A DNA stretch of 64,000 nucleotides from Kibdelosporangium sp. MJ126-NF4 (GTDB taxonomy: Bacteria > Actinomycetota > Actinomycetes > Mycobacteriales > Pseudonocardiaceae), in NCBI RefSeq assembly GCF_000826545.1, contig NZ_CDME01000006.1:527063-591062 (forward strand), written 5' to 3'. Below the pieces are notes generated by a model, which worked only from the letters and a program-made list of their open reading frames with translations, was not told the origin of the DNA and did no database searches. A program made the position numbers and the translations under genes. Of this stretch, positions 42,144 through 51,000 are shown in pieces (within the stretch, counting starts at the first letter, position 1; every line of letters starts with the position of its first letter).

Positions 42144-43127
42144 ATGACGAGCATCGAGGACGATGCCAAGCAGCAGGACGCGGCAGCTCCGACAGCCCCA
42201 CCGGCCAAGTCCACCAAGCAGATCCTGATCGCGTGGGCGCGGCGTCTGCTGGTCGTCGTGGTGATCGGTTTCGCCGGCTGGCAGGTCGCCAAGAGCTGGA
42301 ACGAGGTCTGGGCGACGCTCAAGACCTTGTCGTGGAGCGCCGTCGTGCTCAGCGAGCTCTTCGTCCTCGCGGGTATCTTCCTCGGCGCGTACGCGTGGCA
42401 GATCATGGTCGACGACCTCGGCAAGCCCATCGGCTTCCTCCGCGGCTCCCAGTTCTACCTGGTCGGCTCGCTCGGCAAGTACGTTCCCGGCTCGGTGTGG
42501 GCGTACCTGCTGCAGATGGAGCTCGGCCGCAAGGCCGGGGTGCCCAGGGCCCGGATCTTCGTCGGAACGCTGATCTCGCTGGGTGTGTCGGTCGTGGCGA
42601 TGGCGCTGCTCGGGCTGCTGTCGCTGCCGAGCGTCCTCGACCACGCGCCGAACGCGGTGTGGCTGTTCGCGCTGCTGCCGATCGGCATCGTCGCGCTGCA
42701 CCCGAAGGTGCTGACGTGGGGCACTTCACTCGTGCTGAAGCTGCTGCGCAAGCCGCCGCTCGACCACCAGCTGCGGTACGCCGTCGTCGGCAAGCTGCTG
42801 GGTGTCCAGGTTGTCTCGTATGTCTGCTACGGCACGCATCTGTGGATCCTGGCCGCGTCGGCGGGCTCGCCGAGCTTCCGCGACTGGCTGCTGACGATCG
42901 GTGCCATCTCGGTCGGCCTGCTCGGCGGCATCTTCGTGTTCATCCTGCCGTCCGGTGCGGGTGTCCGTGACGCCATCCTGGTCGGCGTGCTCGCCAGCAC
43001 GCTGCCCGCGTCGCAGGCGCTGGCCTTCGCACTGGTCTCCCGCCTGATGTTCATCGTCGGCGAGGCGCTGTCGGCCGGGATTGGCTGGTTGTTGCCGAAG
43101 TTCAAGCGAACGCCTGCCGAAGTCTGA
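42144..43127 (+). CDS. Flippase-like membrane protein (UPF0104 / LPG-synthase transmembrane type)
   Basis: This is a membrane protein of 327 residues. After a hydrophilic N-terminus, about seven or eight hydrophobic segments follow, with YLVGSLGKYVPGSVWAYLLQ and the GGIFVFILPSGAGVRDAILVG block typical of the flippase-like family. Start ATG 42144, with a GGAGA site. It lies among surface-glycan genes, so transport of a lipid-linked sugar is possible, but that is inference. Confidence 0.85.
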   Translation: MTSIEDDAKQQDAAAPTAPPAKSTKQILIAWARRLLVVVVIGFAGWQVAKSWNEVWATLKTLSWSAVVLSELFVLAGIFLGAYAWQIMVDDLGKPIGFLRGSQFYLVGSLGKYVPGSVWAYLLQMELGRKAGVPRARIFVGTLISLGVSVVAMALLGLLSLPSVLDHAPNAVWLFALLPIGIVALHPKVLTWGTSLVLKLLRKPPLDHQLRYAVVGKLLGVQVVSYVCYGTHLWILAASAGSPSFRDWLLTIGAISVGLLGGIFVFILPSGAGVRDAILVGVLASTLPASQALAFALVSRLMFIVGEALSAGIGWLLPKFKRTPAEV

Positions 43128-43627
43128 CGATCTTCGGCTCCGGCCGGGCAACCTTTTCGGTACCCCGACCCATATACCCCTTAGACAAGCATGTCTTGAC
43201 CGCAGGGGGTAAGCGTTGGCAACCGTTGCTGTCGCTGGCGGTGGCATCTCCATTGAGGGACCACCGCCCGGCGTCACCACAAGCAGACACGTCAGGCCCA
43301 GCGCGTGGACGCGGGCCGTTCGGCGTCTCGACCGGCCGGCTCGGCACGGTCTACTTGCTTTGTTGAGCAATCAGCCTGGCCGTGATCGGCGCCTGGCTCG
43401 AACCGGTGCCGACCGGGAGCCCGAGCGCGCCCGGCCCAGCCGATAACCGAATCGAAATCCGGCAGTCCCGGCAGTGTGTTACTGCCAGGTTTTGTGCTGC
43501 GTTGATCCGGATTGACTGACGCGTCGTGACTCGACTGTGCGACGCGTGGCTTTCGCGCGCGTTTTTCCAGGAATCGAAACGTTTTCTGTAGGGCTCGGCA
43601 TGTGTGGTCGGCCCGGGGGAGTAACAG
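43128..43627. other. Intergenic region, 500 bp, no clear gene
   Basis: I find no supported gene. A short inverted repeat (ACGCGTCG / CGACGCGT, about 43518-43546) lies upstream of the GT-C-like gene and might be an operator. The rest shows nothing recognisable. Confidence 0.3.
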
Positions 43628-45424
43628 ATGGTGGACACGCTCACGCCCGTTGAGCGCATTTCCCGGGATCGTCAGCCGGTCGGGCGTCGTTTCCCGTTAC
43701 ACAGACTCGCGCTGCAGATCGGCTGGGTGTTGGGCCTTGCCGCCGTGGTCGTCGCGCGGATCAGCCGATTCGGCTTCACGCCCGCGGACCAGGGGTTCAT
43801 CCTGGCGAGCAGCTGGCGGCTGCTGAACGGCGAGATCCCGCACCGGGACATCGTGTCCGCGCGGCCGCTCGGGTCCGCCGTCCTGCACGTCGTCGACTTC
43901 CTGAGTCCGGCGCCGCTGTTCGTCTCGTCGGTCTTCATCGCGATGGTCGAGATCATCGTGTTCACGATCGCCTGCGCCGCGCTGCTGACCAGGACGTCGC
44001 CGCTGCGGTGGGGGCCGCTGCGGACACTGCTGGTCGCGTCGGCGTCGCTGATCAACCTGCACCTGTTCACCCTGATGGCGTGGCACACCATCGACGGGCT
44101 GATGCTGAGCGCGGTGGGCTGGTGGCTGATCGACACCGGGCTGCGTTCGGATTCGGCGTGGCAGCGCCGAATCGGACTGTTCTGCCTGGGGTTCGCCGTG
44201 CTGACCAAGCAAAGCTTCGCGCTCGTCGCCCCGATCGGCCTGCTGATGCTGTTGCTGCACCCGGCGGCTCGCGGGCAGCGCAGGTCATGGCGGCGGCTCG
44301 CGGTGGACGTGCTGTGCCTCGGCGCGTTTCCGATCCTGTACGTCGGAGTCGTCGCGGCCGCCGGTGGTCTCGGTGCCGCGATCACGCAGTTCACCAGTGC
44401 GCGAGGGGCGTTCGGCGAATCGCTGATCACCATGTGGGAAACCGATTTCCGGGTCCTGTTCGACCTGGGGCAGGTCGACTGGCGTCGTGCCGTCATCGAG
44501 GTCCTCGCGGTCGCGGTCCTGCTCGCAGTCGTGTGGCCATGGCGCCACCGGATCGGCACGGCCGGGGTGTGGCTGCGGTTCGTGCTGGCAGGCGGTGGGG
44601 CGGCTCTCGCGATCAGAGCACTTGTGGACAGCGAGTTGTCGTACCCGCCGTTCTGGTCGGTCCAGATCGCGTGGATCTTCGTGGCGGTCATCGGTCTCGA
44701 CGCGGTGGTCGGCAGGCACTTCCCGTGGCGGCCGCTGCTGCTCGTCGTGCTCGCCTACTCGGCGAGCCTGTCGTGGGGCTACGACTATCCGGCGCTGCTG
44801 GCGGGCACGCTTGTCCTTGCCACGCTTGAGGTCCTGCTCACGGCTGTACCCGAGGTGCGAGTCGTGCCAAGGGTGGTGACGGCAGTGGTCGGCGTTGTCG
44901 CGTTGGCCGCCGCGAGCAGCGCGCTCATCGACGTACACGACAGGGCACCGGCCGCGGATCTGCCGCACGACAGGCTCAGTGTCGACCTCGGTTCCGTTGC
45001 GCCGGAAATGAGCGGGATTCGCACGAGCCCCGGCGTCGGCACCTATGTCGCGCAGATCGAGGACTGTGTTCGGCGTTATCCCGCGAAAAAGACAGCCGTG
45101 CTCCCGGACAATTCATTTGTCTACCCGGTCATGAAACTGCGTAATCCCTTTCCGATGGACTGGCCGTTGCCGCTCGAACTCGTCGCCGACTCGCGGCAGC
45201 GAATGCTGGCAGCGGCCGACGAACTCAACCGGGACGGCGGATATCTGGTGCTGTTCCAGACCGTCGGGGTCGGCCAGATGCGCGCGGGCGAACCGGTGCC
45301 GGACTCGGTGCCCGTCGACCACCCGGTCGCGGCAGGCAGTGACCCGGTGATCACACAGGTCAGGGACAGGCTGACGGGTGTGCCGGTCACCTGCGGCAGC
45401 TTCGTCGGGGTCTGGTCCCGGTAG
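43628..45424 (+). CDS. Polytopic GT-C-like membrane glycosyltransferase
   Basis: This is a protein of 598 residues. About ten hydrophobic segments fill the first 430 residues and an extracytoplasmic domain fills the last 160. The first external loop (FTPADQGFILASSWRLLNGE, then PHRDIVSARP) has the acidic pattern of GT-C transferases that use polyprenyl-phosphate sugars outside the membrane. No named family member is recognised with certainty. It stands between the flippase-like gene and the LpxA-containing operon. It could transfer a sugar made by these neighbours to the wall. Confidence 0.75.
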   Translation: MVDTLTPVERISRDRQPVGRRFPLHRLALQIGWVLGLAAVVVARISRFGFTPADQGFILASSWRLLNGEIPHRDIVSARPLGSAVLHVVDFLSPAPLFVSSVFIAMVEIIVFTIACAALLTRTSPLRWGPLRTLLVASASLINLHLFTLMAWHTIDGLMLSAVGWWLIDTGLRSDSAWQRRIGLFCLGFAVLTKQSFALVAPIGLLMLLLHPAARGQRRSWRRLAVDVLCLGAFPILYVGVVAAAGGLGAAITQFTSARGAFGESLITMWETDFRVLFDLGQVDWRRAVIEVLAVAVLLAVVWPWRHRIGTAGVWLRFVLAGGGAALAIRALVDSELSYPPFWSVQIAWIFVAVIGLDAVVGRHFPWRPLLLVVLAYSASLSWGYDYPALLAGTLVLATLEVLLTAVPEVRVVPRVVTAVVGVVALAAASSALIDVHDRAPAADLPHDRLSVDLGSVAPEMSGIRTSPGVGTYVAQIEDCVRRYPAKKTAVLPDNSFVYPVMKLRNPFPMDWPLPLELVADSRQRMLAAADELNRDGGYLVLFQTVGVGQMRAGEPVPDSVPVDHPVAAGSDPVITQVRDRLTGVPVTCGSFVGVWSR

Positions 45425-45456
45425 GTCCGCCCACCCGGCGCAAGCGCTTCTACCAG

Positions 45457-45489
45457 GCACCTTGGCCGGGCCAGGAGCGGTCAAGGTGC
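45457..45489. terminator. Possible hairpin terminator after the GT-C-like gene
   Basis: GCACCTTG (45457-45464) and CAAGGTGC (45482-45489) form a perfect 8-bp stem with a 17-base loop, 33 bp past the stop of the preceding gene. It is weaker than the other terminators in this window because of the long loop. Confidence 0.4.
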
Positions 45490-45646
45490 TCGTCGGGCGT
45501 CCGGTACAGTGACGTCTCGGTCCCGCCTCCAGTGCGCGGGTCCACACGTTGCCTTCGCCGGCCTACGTCACCGCACGGACGCGTTTCTGGGGTTGCGCGG
45601 CAGGAACGTGCGTGGCGACCAACATCCCGGGCAGGACTTGCATCCA

Positions 45647-46345
45647 GTGGCGAACCGCATTCATCACACCGCGATCATCGGCGACGGTGTCGAACTCGGC
45701 GATGACAACGTCGTGGGCCCGTACTCGGTCATCGTCGGCCCGGCCAGGATCGGCAACGGCAACTGGATCGGCCCGCACGTGAGCATCGGCGGTCCCGCCG
45801 AGTACCTGCGCGGCGCGCACCCGGTCGGCTGGGACGGCGAGGTCGAAGGCCCCGGCGTGGTGATCGGCGACGGCAACAAGATCCGCGAGTTCGTCACCGT
45901 CAACCAGGGCGTGCACGAGCCGACCAGGCTCGGCGACGACTGCTACCTGATGGGCCGCGCGCACGTCGCGCACGACTGCACGATCGACGACGGCGTGATC
46001 CTCACCAGCGCGGTGCAGGTCGCCGGGCACTGCCACGTGTGGGCGGGCTCGAACATCGGCCTCGGCACCGTCGTGCACCAGCGCACCACGATCGGCCCCG
46101 GCGCGATGGTCGGCCTCGGCTCCGCGATCCGCAAGGAGGTGGGCGCGTTCACCATCACACTGGGCAACCCGGCCCGCACCTCCGGCATCAACGTCGTCGG
46201 GCTGCAGCGCAGGGGATGTGACGACGAGGCCATCGCGGCACTGCAAGGTTTCCTCACCGGCAAGGACCCGGAGCTGCCAGCAGGTCTGCCGGACGAGGTG
46301 GCGGCCCTGCTCAAGGCATGGGCCGACCGGGCACCCCAGGACTGA
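45647..46345 (+). CDS. LpxA-type acyltransferase (left-handed beta-helix)
   Basis: This is a 232-residue hexapeptide-repeat protein. GTG 45647 gives VANRIHHTAIIGDGVELGDD, the usual LpxA opening. The catalytic His is His109 in GRAHVAHDCT, and GNPARTSGINVVGLQRRG matches the conserved C-terminal GVNxxGLKRRG of UDP-GlcNAc acyltransferases. The C-terminal helical part is shorter than in E. coli LpxA (262 residues). LpxA transfers an acyl chain from ACP to a UDP-sugar in lipid A synthesis, so its presence in an actinomycete is unexpected. An ACP gene follows, so acyl transfer to an amino sugar is likely. Confidence 0.88.
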   Translation: MANRIHHTAIIGDGVELGDDNVVGPYSVIVGPARIGNGNWIGPHVSIGGPAEYLRGAHPVGWDGEVEGPGVVIGDGNKIREFVTVNQGVHEPTRLGDDCYLMGRAHVAHDCTIDDGVILTSAVQVAGHCHVWAGSNIGLGTVVHQRTTIGPGAMVGLGSAIRKEVGAFTITLGNPARTSGINVVGLQRRGCDDEAIAALQGFLTGKDPELPAGLPDEVAALLKAWADRAPQD

Positions 46346-46354
46346 AGGAGAGTC

Positions 46355-46591
46355 ATGTCACTCAACGACCGGCTGCGCACCGTCTTCATCGAGGCGATGC
46401 AGCTCGACGCCGACTTCGACGTCGAGAACCTGAAGTACCGCGACATCGACGAGTGGGACTCGGTCGGGCACATGGCACTGGTCGCGGCCATCGAGGACGA
46501 GTTCGACGTGCAGTTCGACACCGACCAGGTGATCGACATGAGCTCCTTCAAGGTCGCCGTGGACATGCTGACCACCATGGGAGCCCAGTGA
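46355..46591 (+). CDS. Acyl carrier protein
   Basis: This is a 78-residue carrier with the phosphopantetheine serine Ser36 in DEWDSVGHMALVAAIE, and an acidic helix II as in other ACPs. It is a dedicated carrier, not the household AcpP. It starts 9 bp after the acyltransferase stop and is coupled to the reductase gene by an ATGGGAGCCCAGTGA overlap. It probably carries the acyl group loaded by the AMP-ligase. Confidence 0.94.
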   Translation: MSLNDRLRTVFIEAMQLDADFDVENLKYRDIDEWDSVGHMALVAAIEDEFDVQFDTDQVIDMSSFKVAVDMLTTMGAQ

Positions 46592-47328
46592 CCTCGAACA
46601 CGGGGATTTTCGCCGAGCGAGTGGCCCTGGTCACGGGCGGGACGCGGGGCATCGGGCTGGCCACCGCGAAGGCGCTGGCAGAGGCGGGCGCCACGGTGGT
46701 GATCACCGGCCGGGACGAGACCGTCGCCAAGCAGGTCGCCGAGGAGTTCGGCGGGACCGGGCTCGGCCTTGACGTCGCCGACGCCGACGCGGTGAGCTCC
46801 CTGGTCCGGTCCGTTGCCAAGGAACACGGCAGGCTGGACATCGCGGTCGCCAACGCCGGGATCATGGAAGGCGGCCTGCTCGGCATGGTCAAGGCCGACG
46901 CCGTCGACCGCACGCTGGGCATCAACGTCGCCGGGACGCTGCACACCGTCCAGGCCGCCGCGCGCGTGATGATGCGCAAGCGCACCGGCTCGATCGTGGT
47001 CCTCGCCTCGATCGTCGGCGAACAGGGCAGTGCCGGGCAGACGGTGTACGCCGCGTCCAAGGCCGCCGTGAGCAACATCGCCAAGTCCGCGGCCAAGGAG
47101 CTCGGCAGGCACGGGATCAGGGTGAACGCGGTCGCGCCCGGCGTGATCGAGACCCAGCTGACGGCCGACCTGAGCGACGAGGTGCTGGCCGACCGGGCCA
47201 AGCAGACCCCGCTTGGCCGCCTCGGCCGCGCGGAGGAGGTCGCCAGGGTGATCCGGTTCCTGGTCAGCGACGACGCGTCCTTCATCACCGGGCAGGTTCT
47301 CGGTGTCGACGGCGGACTCGTGCTGTGA
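46588..47328 (+). CDS. FabG-like 3-oxoacyl-ACP reductase (SDR)
   Basis: This short-chain dehydrogenase of 246 residues has cofactor motif VTGGTRGIGLATAKAL, NAG in VANAGIMEGG, and the catalytic Ser-Tyr-Lys in LASIVGEQG and YAASKAAVSNIAKS. It would reduce a 3-oxoacyl group on the neighbouring ACP to the 3-hydroxyacyl form. The GTG start overlaps the ACP stop and its own stop overlaps the ligase start. Confidence 0.92.
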   Translation: MTSNTGIFAERVALVTGGTRGIGLATAKALAEAGATVVITGRDETVAKQVAEEFGGTGLGLDVADADAVSSLVRSVAKEHGRLDIAVANAGIMEGGLLGMVKADAVDRTLGINVAGTLHTVQAAARVMMRKRTGSIVVLASIVGEQGSAGQTVYAASKAAVSNIAKSAAKELGRHGIRVNAVAPGVIETQLTADLSDEVLADRAKQTPLGRLGRAEEVARVIRFLVSDDASFITGQVLGVDGGLVL

Positions 47329-48716
47329 GCTCGCTCATCCACCCGGACGCCCGGCTGGTCGACGCGACCAGCGGGGAGGTGACCACCGGCGAGGACCTGT
47401 CCGCACGGGTGGCGGCTGTCGCCGAGGGACTGTCCGAGTTCCCGGACGGCGTGGTGTTCGCGCGGATGTCGCAGAGCTTCCGCGACGTGCTGATGTACCT
47501 GGGCGCGTTCGAGTCAGGCCGGGCCATCGCGATGATCGACCCGGCACTGGACGAGGACGTGTTCGCCGGACTGGTCAAGCGGTTCCGGCCAGCGGGCATT
47601 GTCGGCTTCGGCGCGCCGCCACCCGCGGATGACTACCGCGGGGGTATGGCCCACAGGTGGGGCCGCACCTCGGCGGATGGTGTCAGGCCGCATCCGGATC
47701 TGGCCGTCCTGCTGCCGACGAGCGGCTCGACCGGAAACCCGAAGCTCGTGCGGCTGAGCCGTTCCGCGGTCCTGCACAACGCCGAGGCGATAGCGCAGGT
47801 GCTGGCGATCGACTCGGATGAGGTCGTCGCGACCAACCTGCCGCTGCACTACAGCTACGGGCTTTCGGTGCTCAACAGCCACCTGTTGCGCGGTGCGACC
47901 ATTGTGCTGACGGGCGACGGCGTCATGGCGCGTCCATTTTGGACAGCAGTGGAGCAGTACGGGATCACGTCGCTGCCCGGTGTGCCCTACCACTATGAGA
48001 TGTTGCGGCGGCTGCGGTTCGACCCGGCGAAGTACCCGAGCCTGCGTACTTTGACGCAGGCGGGCGGAAAGCTCCGCGTCGAGCTGGTCACCGAGTTCAA
48101 CGACAAGATGCGCGCCGTCGGCGGGCGGATGTTCGTGATGTACGGCCAGACCGAGGCCGCGCCGCGGATGTCCACAGTGCCCGCGGACCGGCTCGCCGAG
48201 AAGCTCGGCTCGGCCGGGCCCGCGCTGCCCGGCGGTGCCTTCGCCATCCGCGCCGAGGACGGCACGGAGGTCACCGAGCCCGGTGTGGACGGTGAGGTCG
48301 TCTACCGCGGCCCGAACGTGATGATGGGCTACGCCGAGAACGAGGCCGAGCTCGCGAATGGCGACGATGTCGGCGGCGTGCTGGTCACCGGTGATCTCGG
48401 CCACCTCGACGAGGACGGCTACCTGTACATCACCGGCCGGTTGAAGCGGATCGGCAAGGTGTTCGGGAATAGGGTCAACCTCGACGACCTTGAACAGGTC
48501 GTGAAGGGATACGGCCCGGCCGCCGCGGTGCCCGCGGGCGACAAGGTGGTCGTCTGGCTGCAGGACGCCGACGCTGAGGCGTGCAAGGCCGCGGCCAAGA
48601 CGCTGGCCGAGCGGCTGCACCTGCACGTGACCGGCTTCGACGTGCGGCAGACCGACGACTTCCCCCTGCTGCCGAGTGGCAAGATCGACTATCGGTCCCT
48701 GGAGGCCCGGGTATGA
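47325..48716 (+). CDS. AMP-dependent acyl/acyl-ACP ligase
   Basis: This is a 463-residue adenylate-forming enzyme. The P-loop is LLPTSGSTGNPKLVRLS, VMYGQTEAAPRM is the A5 motif, GVLVTGDLGHLDEDGYLYITGRLKR is the A7/A8 hinge, and the catalytic lysine is in LLPSGKIDYRSL. It activates a carboxylic acid and probably loads it onto the ACP two genes upstream. The GTG start overlaps the reductase stop. The exact acyl chain is unknown. Confidence 0.92.
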   Translation: MSSLIHPDARLVDATSGEVTTGEDLSARVAAVAEGLSEFPDGVVFARMSQSFRDVLMYLGAFESGRAIAMIDPALDEDVFAGLVKRFRPAGIVGFGAPPPADDYRGGMAHRWGRTSADGVRPHPDLAVLLPTSGSTGNPKLVRLSRSAVLHNAEAIAQVLAIDSDEVVATNLPLHYSYGLSVLNSHLLRGATIVLTGDGVMARPFWTAVEQYGITSLPGVPYHYEMLRRLRFDPAKYPSLRTLTQAGGKLRVELVTEFNDKMRAVGGRMFVMYGQTEAAPRMSTVPADRLAEKLGSAGPALPGGAFAIRAEDGTEVTEPGVDGEVVYRGPNVMMGYAENEAELANGDDVGGVLVTGDLGHLDEDGYLYITGRLKRIGKVFGNRVNLDDLEQVVKGYGPAAAVPAGDKVVVWLQDADAEACKAAAKTLAERLHLHVTGFDVRQTDDFPLLPSGKIDYRSLEARV

Positions 48717-49771
48717 CCTCGCTGTTCGAGCTCAGCCAAGCCCAGCGTGAGGCGACGCTGCTGCCCCAGCTCACCGAGCTGACCGAGCACCACCGCGCCC
48801 ACTGCGAGCCCTACGACCGGATCCTCGGTGCACTGGGCATCGAGCGCGGCCGTGCGTTCGGCTCGGTCGCGGATCTGCCGTGGCTGCCGGTGCGGATGTT
48901 CAAGAACCACGACCTCAAGAGCGTGCCGGACGCCGACGTGTTCAAGACGTTGACCTCGTCCGGGACGACCGGGACCGGCGCGTCGCGGATCTACCTGGAC
49001 AAGGACGCGGCAGGCGCACAGACCCGTCAGCTGGGTGCGACGCTGCAGACCGTGCTGGGTGGCAAGCGGCTGCCGATGCTGATGGTCGACACCATCTCGA
49101 TCATCAAGAACCGCCGGTCGTTCTCCGCCCGCGGCGCGGGTGTGCTGGGCATGGCGACGTTCGGGCGCAACCACGTGTACGTGCTCGACGAGAACGACAA
49201 GCCGGATGTCGAGGCGGTCAGGCAGTTCCTCGCCAAGCACGGCTCCGAGCCGTTCCTGATCTTCGGCTTCACCTTCATGGTGTGGCAGTACCTCTACGAG
49301 GTCGCCAAGGACCACAACCTGGACCTGTCCAACGGGATCCTGGTCCACTCGGGCGGCTGGAAGAAGCTGATCGACCGGGCGGTGGACAACGCCGAGTTCC
49401 GGCGCAGGTTCGCGCAGGACACCGGACTGACCCGGATCCACAACTACTACGGCATGATCGAGCAGATCGGCACGGTGTTCCTCGAAGGACCGTCCGGGAA
49501 CTCGTTGTACTGCCCCGATTTCGCCGACGTGGTGATCCGCGACCCGGAAACGTGGCAGGAACAGCCGGTCGGCAAGCCGGGCGTGATCGAGGTGATCAGC
49601 ACGCTGCCGCGGTCCTACCCCGGCCACGTCCTGCTGACCGAGGACCTCGGTGTGCTGAACGGAATCGACGACGGTGACTGGCCGGGCAAGCGGTTCTCGG
49701 TGCTCGGGCGGCTGCCTCGCGCCGAGGCTCGAGGTTGCTCGGACACCTTCTCCGGAGGGCAGGCGGCGTGA
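48713..49771 (+). CDS. LuxE-like acyl-protein synthetase
   Basis: This 352-residue protein belongs to the LuxE / PaaK-like family. KTLTSSGTTGTGASRIYLD is the adenylation P-loop, FGFTFMVWQYLYEV and GWKKLIDRAVDN follow, and HNYYGMIEQIGTVF is the acidic site. In luminous bacteria LuxE activates a fatty acid and passes it to the LuxC reductase. Here LuxC-like is the next gene, coupled by a four-base overlap. A parallel role to reduce or transfer the operon's acyl product is likely. Confidence 0.92.
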   Translation: MTSLFELSQAQREATLLPQLTELTEHHRAHCEPYDRILGALGIERGRAFGSVADLPWLPVRMFKNHDLKSVPDADVFKTLTSSGTTGTGASRIYLDKDAAGAQTRQLGATLQTVLGGKRLPMLMVDTISIIKNRRSFSARGAGVLGMATFGRNHVYVLDENDKPDVEAVRQFLAKHGSEPFLIFGFTFMVWQYLYEVAKDHNLDLSNGILVHSGGWKKLIDRAVDNAEFRRRFAQDTGLTRIHNYYGMIEQIGTVFLEGPSGNSLYCPDFADVVIRDPETWQEQPVGKPGVIEVISTLPRSYPGHVLLTEDLGVLNGIDDGDWPGKRFSVLGRLPRAEARGCSDTFSGGQAA

Positions 49772-51000
49772 AGTTGCGGCAGCGTTTCCCGGCAGGCGCG
49801 GACATCGAGGCCGACGAGCTGCTCGCCGAACTGGCCGTCGAGCCGGACGGCGGTCCGCTGAAGGTCGGCGACGAGCGGATCATCACCTTCCTGACCGCGT
49901 TCGCGCGCAAGCTGCTGGCGCCCGCGGTGGCCCGGCGCTACCCGGAGCTGGCGTCGCTCGGTTTCTTCCTGCGCAAGGGCGAGATCGCGAAGGCGTTGTC
50001 GCGCCTGGCCGACGGCGACGCGTCCACGCTGCGGTTCCCGCGCGGGCTCGTCTACCACATCCCACCGGCCAATGTGGACACGATCTTCGTGTACTCGTGG
50101 GCGTTGTCGGCCTTGGCGGGCAACCGGAACGTCGTGCGGATCTCGCCGCGCTCGGCCGGTGCCGCTGAGGCCGTTGTGGACGCGCTGAACGAGGCGCTGG
50201 CCGACGCGCACCCCGTTGTGGTGCAGACGCAGCGAATGGTCACCTACGACCGCGACGACGCTGTCACCGCGAAGTTCTCGGCGGCGGCGGACCTTCGCGT
50301 GATCTGGGGCGGCGACCGGTCGGTGAACGAGGTCCGCAAGCTGCCGTTGGCGCCGCACGCGCGTGACCTGACGTTCCCGGACCGCGCGTCCTTCGCGGTG
50401 GTCTCTGTGGACGGTTGGGAAGCCGCTTCGGCTGAGGCCCGCAAGGACGCGGCTGTCGCGTTCTACAACGACTCGTACTGGTTCGACCAGGCCGCGTGTT
50501 CCTCGCCGCGGGTGGTGTTCTGGGTCGGCGATTCCGACGCGGCCGAGCGTGGCCGCGAGGAGTTCCGCCGGTTGCTCAGCGAGGTCCTGGTTTCGCGTGG
50601 CGAGGTCATCGATCCCGCGATGGCCGTGCAGAAGCGCGTGTCGACGTACGGCGCGGCCGCGGACGGCCTGGCGACCGCGATCCGGTTCGACGGCAACGCG
50701 TTGGCCACCCTCGAGCTGGCCGAGCCGACGAACCTGCCGAGGGAATGGCTCGGCACGGGTACTTTCCCGCAGGTCACAGTGGACCGGTTGGCCGACCTGG
50801 TGCCCGCGATCCAGCGCAAGGACCAGACGCTCAGCGTGTTCGGGTTCTCCCGCGACGAGCTGATCACCCTGGTGAACACGCTCGCGGGCCGGGGAATCGA
50901 CCGTGTCGTGCCGTTCGGCTCGGCGCTGACGTTCTCCGCCATCTGGGACGGCTTCGACCTGCTGCACGAGTTCACCAGGCTGACAACGGTTTCCGTCTAG
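49768..51000 (+). CDS. LuxC-like acyl-CoA/acyl-protein reductase
   Basis: This 410-residue member of the aldehyde-dehydrogenase-related LuxC family has its catalytic cysteine, Cys244, in YWFDQAACSSPRVVFW. LVYHIPPANVDTIFVYSW is the cofactor-binding opening, and VVRISPRSAG follows. LuxC reduces an activated acyl group to an aldehyde with NADPH. GTG 49768 overlaps the LuxE-like stop. With LuxE it forms the last two genes of the six-gene operon. The stop overlaps the convergent HAD gene by 4 bp. Confidence 0.93.
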   Translation: MKLRQRFPAGADIEADELLAELAVEPDGGPLKVGDERIITFLTAFARKLLAPAVARRYPELASLGFFLRKGEIAKALSRLADGDASTLRFPRGLVYHIPPANVDTIFVYSWALSALAGNRNVVRISPRSAGAAEAVVDALNEALADAHPVVVQTQRMVTYDRDDAVTAKFSAAADLRVIWGGDRSVNEVRKLPLAPHARDLTFPDRASFAVVSVDGWEAASAEARKDAAVAFYNDSYWFDQAACSSPRVVFWVGDSDAAERGREEFRRLLSEVLVSRGEVIDPAMAVQKRVSTYGAAADGLATAIRFDGNALATLELAEPTNLPREWLGTGTFPQVTVDRLADLVPAIQRKDQTLSVFGFSRDELITLVNTLAGRGIDRVVPFGSALTFSAIWDGFDLLHEFTRLTTVSV

